From an uncultured Rickettsiales bacterium (lineage in GTDB: Bacteria > Pseudomonadota > Alphaproteobacteria > Rs-D84), in the NCBI GenBank assembly GCA_900549365.1, contig UROD01000017.1:1-12792 (forward strand): DNA of 12,792 bases, given 5' to 3'. The translations under genes and the position numbers were made by a program. Below, one piece after another: positions 1 through 6,016 of this stretch. How positions within the stretch are numbered: the first letter of the stretch is position 1; each line of letters opens with the position of its first letter. The notes under the pieces are model-generated. The model was not told the DNA's origin, did no database searches, and was given only the letters and a program-made list of their open reading frames with translations.

Positions 1-2223
1 TATTTTTCGGGCGGTCTGTTCGTGAATGTCCGTGCCCGCCAGAAATGTTTCTTTGAATGTCTTGACATTTGCCACGTCCGCCAACAGACGCAGTTGAATC
101 TGGGAATAATCAACAGAAATCAGGGTACGGCCCGCGGGCGCGACAAAGCATTTACGTATCTGTTCGCCCAGTTCTGTTTTGATTGGAATATTTTGCAGAT
201 TTGGATCGCGACTGGACAGGCGGCCGGTGTTCGTACTGGTCTGTAAATAAGTGGTATGAATGCGACCATCGGGTGCAATTTGCCGCGGCAATGCGTCCGC
301 GTATGTGCCCGCCAACTTGGCCACAGAACGCCATGCCAGAATCTTGTCAATAATTGGGTGGGCGTCCGCCATTTCGTTCAGTGTTTCGGCATCGGTTGAC
401 CGCTTTTTATTCGCCGGCAGATTCAGTTCATCAAACAGCACCGCCCCCAGTTGCTTTGGGCTGGCGATGTTAAATTCGTGGCCGGCCAATGCGTAAATTT
501 CTTGTTCTGTTTTTTCCAGTGTGTCGTGAAACGCCCCCGACAGTTGGCGCAGTCCGTCCCGATTGACCAGCACCCCCGCGCGTTCCATTTTCAACAATAC
601 TGGCATCAATGGCAAATCACATGTTTCGTATAACGCGCGCAGTTTTGCATTTGCATCCAATTTCGGGCGCATGTATTCGTACAGTGCCATGCACACCGTG
701 GCATCTTCGGCCGCATATGGGGTTGCGGCGTCAATCGGCAATGCGTCAAAATGCATGTCGGCATCGCGCGTTCCGGCGGGGAACAGTGCTGCAAAATGAA
801 TGTTTTCGTGCCCCAGATATTTTAATGCCAATTCGTCCAGCCCATGCCCATGCAGCGACCCAAACAGCGCATAAGACAGCAACATTGTATCGTCAATCGG
901 GGTGATTTTGGCAACGTCCCAACCCGCATTTGCCATAATATGCAGGTCAAATTTCAGATTATGTCCAACCTTGGTAATATTGGGATTTTCCAATACAGGG
1001 CGCAGGTGCGCATAGACCGTATCAATCGGTAACTGATTCGGTGCTATATGTGCCGTGGCAAATAAATCGCCACCTGTTGTCATGTGTTGCAGCGGAATGT
1101 ATGCCCCGTGCAATGCGTCCGCCGCCAGCGACAATCCAACCATTTGCGCAGACATAGGATTTAACCCTGTTGTTTCCGTATCAATCGCAACAATATTTTT
1201 TATGCGACCCAAAAAATCATCCAATGCCGTGACCGTTGTAATTGTTTCATATGTCATCTGGGGCGCGGTGGCGGGGGCATCAGCCACGACAGGGGCGGGC
1301 ACAATTTCAGTTGGACATGTGGACGCGGCATACGAAAAATCATGCACCGCGTCGGGATGGAATTTGTCCATTGGAAACAGTTTTTCAATCTTGGCCGCTA
1401 ATGAATTACTCTCTAACTTGGTACGTACGTATTCCAATGCTGCGGGTGTGTTAAATACAAATGGGGTTATGGTCAGATCTGACAAATCAACATCATCTTT
1501 CAGTGTGACCAATTTGCGTGAAATGTATGCCATATCGCGATTTGCACGCAACAGTTCGCGAATGCGCGCGTTTTCAACATCGTCCAGATGTGCGTACAAT
1601 TCATCCAGCGTTCCGAATCGGTTTATCAATTCTGCCGCGCGCTTTGGCCCAATGCCAGTAACGCCTGGGACATTGTCAGACGAATCGCCCATCAGTGATT
1701 GTACATCAACCACGCGGTTGGGGGTGACGCCAAACTTTTCCAGCACGCCGTCGGTGTGAATTTCGCGCTGTTTCATACCATCGTATAAAAATACGCATTT
1801 GGACACCAGTTGCATTAAATCTTTGTCGCTGGTGATAATGCGGGTGGCGCGTGGCGCATTGCAGTTCAGACGTGCCAGTGTTGCGATGACATCATCGGCT
1901 TCGACCATTGGTATACACAAAACAGGCATGCCCATTGCCGCCACCGCTTCGCGTACCATATATGATTGTGTAATCAGGTCGGCTGGGGTTTCGGTGCGAT
2001 TCGCCTTGTATGCGGGGTAAATATCTTGGCGGAATGTGGTGCGGGACGCATCAAACACGCATACAAATGCATCATCAGGTTTTGCCGCCGCCAATATAGG
2101 CAACACCATATTCAGGAATCCATATACCGCACCCGTGGGTGTGCCATCGCTGCGTGTCAGGCGGCTGTGCACGCCATAATATGCGCGAAATAATAATGAA
2201 TTTCCGTCAATCAGTGTCAGCAT
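1..2223 (-). CDS. polA: DNA polymerase I, C-terminal end cut by the window
   Basis: Replication and repair polymerase that removes RNA primers and fills gaps. 741 residues are readable without a stop; a full protein is usually a little over 900, so the fingers and end of the palm are missing. The N-terminal 5'-nuclease (about 1-290) opens MLTLIDGNSLLFRAYYG and contains EADD, SDKDL and the helix-hairpin-helix DSSDNVPGVTGIG. The proofreading domain looks active: IDTETTGL (D348, E350), GHNLKFD and YAAEDA. The polymerase part has TGRLSSRDPNLQNIP and motif A VDYSQIQLR, where D705 is the catalytic Asp and residue 710 is Gln instead of the near-invariant Glu. ATG at 2223 is chosen because the family N-terminus begins there. 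The ribosome-binding site is weak (GGGAAAA). The gene follows the 2278-2817 gene after 54 bp that carry a strong hairpin, so read-through transcription is possible. Confidence 0.97.
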   Translation of the reverse strand, partial: MLTLIDGNSLLFRAYYGVHSRLTRSDGTPTGAVYGFLNMVLPILAAAKPDDAFVCVFDASRTTFRQDIYPAYKANRTETPADLITQSYMVREAVAAMGMPVLCIPMVEADDVIATLARLNCNAPRATRIITSDKDLMQLVSKCVFLYDGMKQREIHTDGVLEKFGVTPNRVVDVQSLMGDSSDNVPGVTGIGPKRAAELINRFGTLDELYAHLDDVENARIRELLRANRDMAYISRKLVTLKDDVDLSDLTITPFVFNTPAALEYVRTKLESNSLAAKIEKLFPMDKFHPDAVHDFSYAASTCPTEIVPAPVVADAPATAPQMTYETITTVTALDDFLGRIKNIVAIDTETTGLNPMSAQMVGLSLAADALHGAYIPLQHMTTGGDLFATAHIAPNQLPIDTVYAHLRPVLENPNITKVGHNLKFDLHIMANAGWDVAKITPIDDTMLLSYALFGSLHGHGLDELALKYLGHENIHFAALFPAGTRDADMHFDALPIDAATPYAAEDATVCMALYEYMRPKLDANAKLRALYETCDLPLMPVLLKMERAGVLVNRDGLRQLSGAFHDTLEKTEQEIYALAGHEFNIASPKQLGAVLFDELNLPANKKRSTDAETLNEMADAHPIIDKILAWRSVAKLAGTYADALPRQIAPDGRIHTTYLQTSTNTGRLSSRDPNLQNIPIKTELGEQIRKCFVAPAGRTLISVDYSQIQLRLLADVANVKTFKETFLAGTDIHEQTARKI

Positions 2224-2249
2224 TTTTTCCCATTCCCCATCAGCCGTTG

Positions 2250-2270
2250 CGGGGGCGCAACGCGCCCCCG
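2250..2270 (-). other. GC-rich hairpin between the barrel gene and polA
   Basis: A perfect 9-bp stem, CGGGGGCGC / GCGCCCCCG, closes a 3-nt loop seven bases after the stop of the 2278-2817 gene. On the minus strand it is followed by CAACGG, not a U-run, so it is not a classical intrinsic terminator in the direction of transcription. On the plus strand a short T-run (TTTGTGATT) follows, but no plus gene ends here. It may stabilise the 3' end of the barrel mRNA, reduce read-through into polA, or mark a processing site. Confidence 0.6.
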
Positions 2271-2277
2271 TTTGTGA

Positions 2278-2817
2278 TTAGAATATATAGCGTAATTTAA
2301 TACGCGCGTCGTATTGCAACAGGTCTGGTTTTTGGTCGCCAACCTGAAATACGTCGGGCGCGTACAGAACGCGACCTTCGGTGTCAATCTTGATTGGCAA
2401 TACCGGAATGTCAAATGTCAGCCCCAACATACCCTGATATGCCGCGCCTGTGTCAATATCAACGCCAGAAATGTCAACACTGCCGCCGAATACCGCGCCA
2501 ACGCCGACGCCCAAGTATGGGTGAACGACCGTTGATGGCATTTTGAAATATGCATTGACCATACCGATGTTGGTTTTTGCAATGTCGTTGTTGATGTAAT
2601 TATATTCCACTTCAAATCGCAGGGCAGGAATATCCAAGCCCGCAACCAGCCCATACGACTGGGAATTTTTGGTTTCGGAATCGTCGGCCAAAAATGATGC
2701 CGCACCCGCACCAACCGTTGCGCCAGCATAAAAGTCAAACAACATGTTGCCCGCATTTGCCGCGCCAGTAAACAAAACAGACGCCAGACCAAATGCGCCG
2801 ATTGTTTTTATATTCAT
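2278..2817 (-). CDS. Small outer-membrane beta-barrel protein
   Basis: 179 residues with a clear Sec signal peptide (1-22, cleavage after GAANA). The mature part of about 157 residues alternates glycine and aromatic strands (DFYAGATVGAG, YGLVAGLDI, FEVEYNYI, VNAYFKM, VHPYLGVGVGAVFGG, QGMLGLTFDI, DTEGRVLYA, YDARIKLRYIF). It ends in phenylalanine, the usual recognition signal of the BAM complex. Length and pattern fit an eight-stranded barrel of the OmpA/Opa-like porin type (OMP beta-brl group), presumably a surface protein; no enzymatic motif is visible. The start at 2817 is supported by an excellent AAGGAG six bases upstream. It is divergent from pth with fewer than 50 bp between starts, and upstream of polA on the same strand. 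Confidence 0.85.
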   Translation of the reverse strand: MNIKTIGAFGLASVLFTGAANAGNMLFDFYAGATVGAGAASFLADDSETKNSQSYGLVAGLDIPALRFEVEYNYINNDIAKTNIGMVNAYFKMPSTVVHPYLGVGVGAVFGGSVDISGVDIDTGAAYQGMLGLTFDIPVLPIKIDTEGRVLYAPDVFQVGDQKPDLLQYDARIKLRYIF

Positions 2818-2832
2818 ATTTTTCTCCTTTGT

Positions 2833-2863
2833 ATGATATCATAATAGAAAAAAGAGATGTCAA
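2833..2863 (-). promoter_or_regulatory. Promoter of the small barrel gene, with TGATATCATAC box
   Basis: On the minus strand TTGACA (2858-2863) is followed 19 bases later by TATCAT (2833-2838), preceded by TG as in an extended -10. The box lies within a 12-bp perfect palindrome (2832-2843), so the same TGATATCA core is presented to the divergent pth gene. The same 11-mer TGATATCATAC occurs upstream of the barrel gene at 9449. The 19-base spacer is longer than ideal, so function is inferred. Confidence 0.45.
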
Positions 2864-2864
2864 T

Positions 2865-3401
2865 ATGCAAGAAAATAAACCTGTTTTGATTGTTGGATTG
2901 GGCAACCCAGGGAGCGAATACGCACGCACGCGCCACAATGTTGGATTCATGGCGGTGTCGCATTTGGCTGGGGAAAACGCCGCATGGAAAAAGCAAAAAA
3001 ATGCGCTGGTTTCGACACAGAATATTGATGGACGGCGTGTTATATTTGCCATGCCGCAAACGTTTATGAACCTGTCGGGGGATGCGGTTGGGCCATTGAT
3101 GAAATTCTATGATGTGCCACTGGAAAATCTTGTCGTGATACATGATGATATGGATTTGCCGGTTGGCGCAACACGCACAAAAATTGGTGGCGGCAGTGCA
3201 GGGCACAACGGCATAAAATCCATAGATGCCGCGGTTGGACGTGATTATCGTCGTATCAGAATTGGTATTGCACACCCACGTGATTTTGCGCTGCAAACAT
3301 CGCCGGCGGATTGGGTATTGGGCAAATTGCCTGATGACCAGATGCAGAAAATTGCCACAACAATTTCAGAATTCGGTTTAAGTGATTTATTTCTGTTGTA
3401 A
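2865..3401 (+). CDS. pth: Peptidyl-tRNA hydrolase
   Basis: Cleaves peptidyl-tRNAs released prematurely from ribosomes, recycling tRNA in the cytoplasm. From ATG at 2865 the protein is 178 residues, slightly shorter than typical. All family signatures are present: GLGNPGSEYARTRHNVGF with N14 and catalytic H24 (E. coli N10, H20), MPQTFMNLSG (N69), IHDDMDLP (D94), GGGSAGHNGIKSI (H114, N115) and RIRIGIAHP. The frame is open back to an upstream ATG at 2793, but that would add 24 unrelated residues and overlap the divergent barrel gene; the family N-terminus and an AAGAG-type site before 2865 favour the shorter form. The usual rplY and ychF neighbours are absent. Its 3' end overlaps the convergent 3387-4703 gene by 15 bp. 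Confidence 0.96.
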   Translation: MQENKPVLIVGLGNPGSEYARTRHNVGFMAVSHLAGENAAWKKQKNALVSTQNIDGRRVIFAMPQTFMNLSGDAVGPLMKFYDVPLENLVVIHDDMDLPVGATRTKIGGGSAGHNGIKSIDAAVGRDYRRIRIGIAHPRDFALQTSPADWVLGKLPDDQMQKIATTISEFGLSDLFLL

Positions 3402-4703
3402 ACTGGTGTAATTCAGATTGAAACAACCAACACTGTCACAGAACTCTGTTTCGCGGCTGTACGAACAGGCATCTTCATTGGTGGACCTGATTTTTTCTGT
3501 GGTTTTGCCGGCGGGACATTTGCCGCATTCCTTAACATCCCTGCCATCACTGTAATACCCACGTGGTGCGGCGGCGCATCGTTGTGTTTTATTGTCTGCG
3601 TCATATCCAACAACGCAATAGCCCGAATTGCATGTTTCTATGGTTGTTTCACAATTGGCCCCGTCCCACGTATTAGACGTGGTTGAACGTTTGCATACGT
3701 GTTCATATTTTCCCTCGGTTACAGTGGTGGAAACGGTGCATGTGCACCCATCGGTTGTATATGCGTTCGTGCCATTCCATATTGCATTGCCCCCAACCCT
3801 GCCGTCCGTGTATTCTGTTCCGTCAATTGTGACTTTGCACGATGTTCCAAAATAACTAGAACACTTGCGTATGTTAGATTCGCATATTTGGAACAGGTTT
3901 TCGTTTGAAATATTTAATGTATCTGATTGACAATAATATTTATCTATATCACCAGTTGGTGATTCAGCATCCACTATATCTTGAACACTTTCTAGATGGT
4001 AACCATCTTGACATGACTGCGCAGAACATGTGACTTCTGTACCAGATGATTGCAGAAGCATATAAATACCAGTTTTTGCATTTTGACAAAAATCTGTGTA
4101 TGATTGTCCATTGGATGGTTTGTATGGATTATTCTGAATGTCTGTGGGGCTATTCATAAACAACCAACTGGGTTGGCATACGGTCGTATCAGGTTTTTGG
4201 GTCTGGAAGTTCCATGGGTGGTAATATGAATTGCATATGTTATAACCATTGTCTGATGTGTAGCATGCAAATTTGCATTTGTTTGGATAATATGCTGTGG
4301 CAGGACCTGTCGATATCCATTTTCCATTGTTTTTTGATAATTCTTGTGCCATCAATTCACAATTTGCATAGCAGTCGGTTATAGTTCGACCTGCGCCCAA
4401 AGTGTATTTGTAATAATTAGAACCGTATGTGATGACTTCGCCAGTATCAGGATTTGTGTATTCGGTGATGTCTGAACATTTTTTACAGGCCAGTTCGTTA
4501 TTATTTGTGCTGACAACAGAAATACTATATTCATCTTTCTGACACGCTTTGCAATCGCCTTGTGTCCAGCCGGGAATCCAGCCACAACCAGCCGTTTTAC
4601 CACATTCACTTTTATTCTTGCTGTGGCATTCCTCGTCTGTAACTGCTGCAAACGTGGGTACAGATATAATTAGTGATAAAAAAAGCAGTATCAGTTTTCT
4701 CAT
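3387..4703 (-). CDS. Secreted cysteine-rich protein with ephrin-receptor-like module
   Basis: 438 residues, family not recognised overall. Residues 1-19/20 are a Sec signal peptide (hydrophobic LILLFLSLIISVPTFA). The mature chain holds 32 cysteines, several as CxxC or Cx3-4C pairs (C51/C54, C73/C76, C111/C115, C143/C147, C393/C396), suggesting a disulfide-stabilised extracytoplasmic protein. Residues about 376-413 read C..PRGYYSDGRDVKECGKCPAGKTT..., which resembles the GCC2_GCC3 / ephrin-receptor-like repeat (GxYSDG...C..CPAGTTT) better known from eukaryotic surface proteins. There is no membrane anchor or lipobox, so it may be periplasmic, surface-bound or released. By eye the N-terminal two thirds (about 3860-4660) is clearly more AT-rich than the C-terminal part. 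ATG at 4703 opens directly on the signal peptide; only a weak AGAG precedes it. The stop overlaps the end of pth. Confidence 0.85.
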   Translation of the reverse strand: MRKLILLFLSLIISVPTFAAVTDEECHSKNKSECGKTAGCGWIPGWTQGDCKACQKDEYSISVVSTNNNELACKKCSDITEYTNPDTGEVITYGSNYYKYTLGAGRTITDCYANCELMAQELSKNNGKWISTGPATAYYPNKCKFACYTSDNGYNICNSYYHPWNFQTQKPDTTVCQPSWLFMNSPTDIQNNPYKPSNGQSYTDFCQNAKTGIYMLLQSSGTEVTCSAQSCQDGYHLESVQDIVDAESPTGDIDKYYCQSDTLNISNENLFQICESNIRKCSSYFGTSCKVTIDGTEYTDGRVGGNAIWNGTNAYTTDGCTCTVSTTVTEGKYEHVCKRSTTSNTWDGANCETTIETCNSGYCVVGYDADNKTQRCAAAPRGYYSDGRDVKECGKCPAGKTTEKIRSTNEDACSYSRETEFCDSVGCFNLNYTSLQQK

Positions 4704-4712
4704 CTCTGGGTA

Positions 4713-4741
4713 ATACTAGAAAATTATGACGGGCAAATCAA
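4713..4741 (-). promoter_or_regulatory. Possible promoter of the Cys-rich protein gene
   Basis: TTGATT (4736-4741) and TAGTAT (4713-4718) on the minus strand are separated by exactly 17 bases. Transcription would start near 4706, leaving only a few bases before the ATG at 4703, which fits the lack of a strong ribosome-binding site and suggests a near-leaderless mRNA. The match is moderate and the call is tentative. Confidence 0.35.
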
Positions 4742-4775
4742 TAAAAAACGCGCCAAACTGGCGCGTTCTTTTTTT
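4741..4775 (-). terminator. Intrinsic terminator of the lipoprotein pair, bidirectional in form
   Basis: A perfect 9-bp stem AACGCGCCA / TGGCGCGTT with a 3-nt loop (4747-4767) begins seven bases past the TAA of the 4774-5214 gene. On the minus strand it runs into TTTTAT, and on the plus strand into CTTTTTTT, so it could stop transcription from either side. It also insulates the downstream Cys-rich gene, whose putative -35 box abuts it. Confidence 0.88.
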
Positions 4776-5214
4776 AACGTTGTTTTTGTGGAATCTGATT
4801 TTGGCGATTGATTGTCCAACCGCGCCCAACAAACCACAAACTGTCGGCCTGGGAACAGGTGCCGGATTCAAATACAAAATTACCGCGTCCAAATATACGA
4901 TCAGGGGCCAGATTGACACGTGGCTCTAACACTGCGCGCACATCTTCTGGATATACCCACCCGTCACCGGGTCGATACCAAGCAGAACCTTCGTCCACCA
5001 GGCGCAAATAAATTTTGTTTACGGTTGGGTCGGCCAATTTGTTTTTGATGTTTTCTATGCTGAGTTCAAAACCATAGGTGGCAGTAAAGTTTAATTCAAT
5101 ATCGCGTTTCGGGTTTTCTTCTTTCTGGCATCCGCCAAACATTGTTGCGCCCGCCAACATTGCGGTTGGAACGGCGCATTTTAATGCATATGGGATTTTC
5201 TTGGTGAATTTCAT
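4774..5214 (-). CDS. Small lipoprotein, downstream paralogue of a tandem pair
   Basis: 146 residues, family not recognised. A basic N-terminus (MKFTKK) and hydrophobic stretch end in the lipobox-like FGGC with C29 as the predicted lipidated residue; +2 is Gln, not Asp, so outer-membrane sorting is expected. The mature domain of about 118 residues ends with IFGRGNFVFESGTC, ADSLWF and GWTIN, all shared with the upstream paralogue, as is DPTVNKIYLRL. Two cysteines besides the lipidated one lie in the mature and signal regions. The start is supported by AGGAG seven bases upstream. It begins 28 bp after the stop of the upstream copy and ends at a strong terminator, so both are probably one operon. 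The function is unknown. Confidence 0.85.
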   Translation of the reverse strand: MKFTKKIPYALKCAVPTAMLAGATMFGGCQKEENPKRDIELNFTATYGFELSIENIKNKLADPTVNKIYLRLVDEGSAWYRPGDGWVYPEDVRAVLEPRVNLAPDRIFGRGNFVFESGTCSQADSLWFVGRGWTINRQNQIPQKQR

Positions 5215-5242
5215 AATAAAACTCCTGTGTTTTTGGGTTGGG

Positions 5243-5686
5243 CTATCGCTGATTTTGGTTTACTGTCCAGCCATGCTGGGTGAACCATAAACTGTCGGCG
5301 CGCAGACATACGCCAGGGGCAAATTCAAAATTGCCACGTCCAAATACACGGTTTGGATCTTTGCCAACCAATGGTGCCAATATTCTGCCATATAATTTGT
5401 TATGAATTTCTGTTGCTGTCCAATATTTCAATGGAGATTGCTCAGGGGAATCTGGGTTTACTGGGCGCAGGTGCAAATACACATTGCGTACCGATGGGTC
5501 GTCCAGATAGCGTTGGACATTCAATGATGTTATTTGTTCATAGTAATTGTAAGTCCAAGGGAGCTCGACATCGTGTTTTTCAATGTCTTCTTTGCCACAT
5601 CCTCCAAACAGCGTTGCGCCCGCCAGCATCAGTGCAGGTATGCCGGCACGTAATTTATATGGTATTGTTTTTTTGACTGTCATCAT
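5243..5686 (-). CDS. Small lipoprotein, upstream paralogue of a tandem pair
   Basis: 147 residues from ATG at 5686 (or 146 from the adjacent ATG at 5683). The frame stays open to 5740, but that would put 18 hydrophilic residues before the signal sequence, and an AGGGGG at 5695-5700 sits eight bases before 5686. The signal sequence IPYKLRAGIPALMLAGATLFGGC closely matches the copy at 4774-5214 and predicts lipidation at C30 with Gly at +2. The mature part shares DPSVRNVYLHL, VFGRGNFEFAPGVC, ADSLWF and GWTVN with the paralogue, while the N-terminal half has diverged. An ancient tandem duplication is the simplest reading. Upstream lie two hairpins and a possible promoter, so expression may be leader-controlled. 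No function is assigned. Confidence 0.85.
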   Translation of the reverse strand: MMTVKKTIPYKLRAGIPALMLAGATLFGGCGKEDIEKHDVELPWTYNYYEQITSLNVQRYLDDPSVRNVYLHLRPVNPDSPEQSPLKYWTATEIHNKLYGRILAPLVGKDPNRVFGRGNFEFAPGVCLRADSLWFTQHGWTVNQNQR

Positions 5687-5713
5687 TTCAAGAACCCCCT
5701 TTGTTTGGTCTTG

Positions 5714-5748
5714 GGGCCAACTGGGGGAATTTATTCCCAATATGGCCC
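5714..5748 (-). other. Two-part hairpin just upstream of the lipoprotein RBS
   Basis: On the minus strand GGGCCA (5743-5748) pairs with TGGCCC (5714-5719), and inside it GGGAAT pairs with ATTCCC (5725-5730 with 5733-5738). No U-run follows, so it is not a terminator. It lies between the intrinsic terminator at 5759-5784 and the AGGGGG ribosome-binding site, where it could affect stability or translation of the lipoprotein mRNA. Confidence 0.5.
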
Positions 5749-5750
5749 AT

Positions 5751-5784
5751 AAAGCAAAAGAGCCCGTAAAAACCTACGGACTCT
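5751..5784 (-). terminator. Intrinsic terminator ending the candidate small RNA
   Basis: Read on the minus strand, AGAGTCCGTA (5775-5784) pairs with TACGGGCTCT (5759-5768) around a 6-nt loop. This is a 10-bp stem with one G-T(U) pair, followed at once by TTTTGCTTT. It lies about 70 bp before the lipoprotein start and about 190 bp after a good promoter, so it either ends a free RNA or acts as an attenuator for the lipoproteins. Confidence 0.7.
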
Positions 5785-5943
5785 CTCGCAATTATTTATG
5801 GTAAAAACACACGACGCCCCCACTTGTCGCAGATGCCACGCAGGGCGCACCGCCACCCACCCCAATGGGGCAAAATTCGGTAATGCGACATGGATAGAAC
5901 ATCTGGCAACTCGTTTGGTTGTATGTGTTTTCTGCTCTTAGTC
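5755..5943 (-). ncRNA. Candidate structured small RNA (6S-like rod) or leader RNA
   Basis: This gene-free stretch has its own promoter (5951-5979) and terminator (5751-5784), predicting a transcript of about 190 nt. Complementary segments nest in order: 5924-5931 with 5804-5811 (AAAACACA/TGTGTTTT), 5900-5910 with 5826-5835 (GTTG and CAGATG arms, one bulge), 5884-5887 with 5839-5842, 5878-5881 with 5849-5852, and an apical CCCC/GGGG hairpin at 5860-5870. The result is one long rod interrupted by a large, nearly symmetric internal loop (5911-5923 versus 5812-5825). Length and the order closing stem, open bubble, terminal stem match the architecture of 6S RNA, the RNA polymerase regulator. Sequence identity to 6S is not established. 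It shows no tmRNA, SRP RNA or RNase P signature. The alternative is the regulatory leader of the lipoprotein operon. Confidence 0.45.
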
Positions 5944-5950
5944 ATGATAA

Positions 5951-5979
5951 AATGTAGCCAAAAAAACCGCGTTTGTCAA
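5951..5979 (-). promoter_or_regulatory. Sigma70-type promoter of the candidate small RNA
   Basis: On the minus strand a perfect TTGACA (5974-5979) is followed by a 17-base spacer and TACATT (5951-5956). This is the best housekeeping-type promoter in the window. It lies 38 bp past the stop of the 6017-8986 gene, and the predicted start is near 5943-5945. Confidence 0.6.
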
Positions 5980-6016
5980 GTGATAATTGCGCAAAAACAA
6001 AACACTAGGATAAAAA

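Noticed and set aside
1055..1759. 234-codon open frame on the plus strand within polA
   Set aside because: It is antisense to the proven polA reading frame, has no family resemblance, and its length is explained by the codon bias of polA.
2793..2864. Longer pth start at ATG 2793
   Set aside because: It adds 24 residues unlike the family N-terminus and overlaps the divergent barrel gene's start and ribosome-binding site.
5687..5740. Start at 5740 for the upstream lipoprotein
   Set aside because: It would add an 18-residue hydrophilic leader before the signal sequence, and the AGGGGG site lies inside that segment, eight bases before 5686.
5755..5943. tmRNA, SRP RNA or RNase P RNA
   Set aside because: None of the conserved cores (tRNA-like acceptor with tag frame, GGAAG-type SRP loop, P RNA conserved blocks) can be found in the segment.
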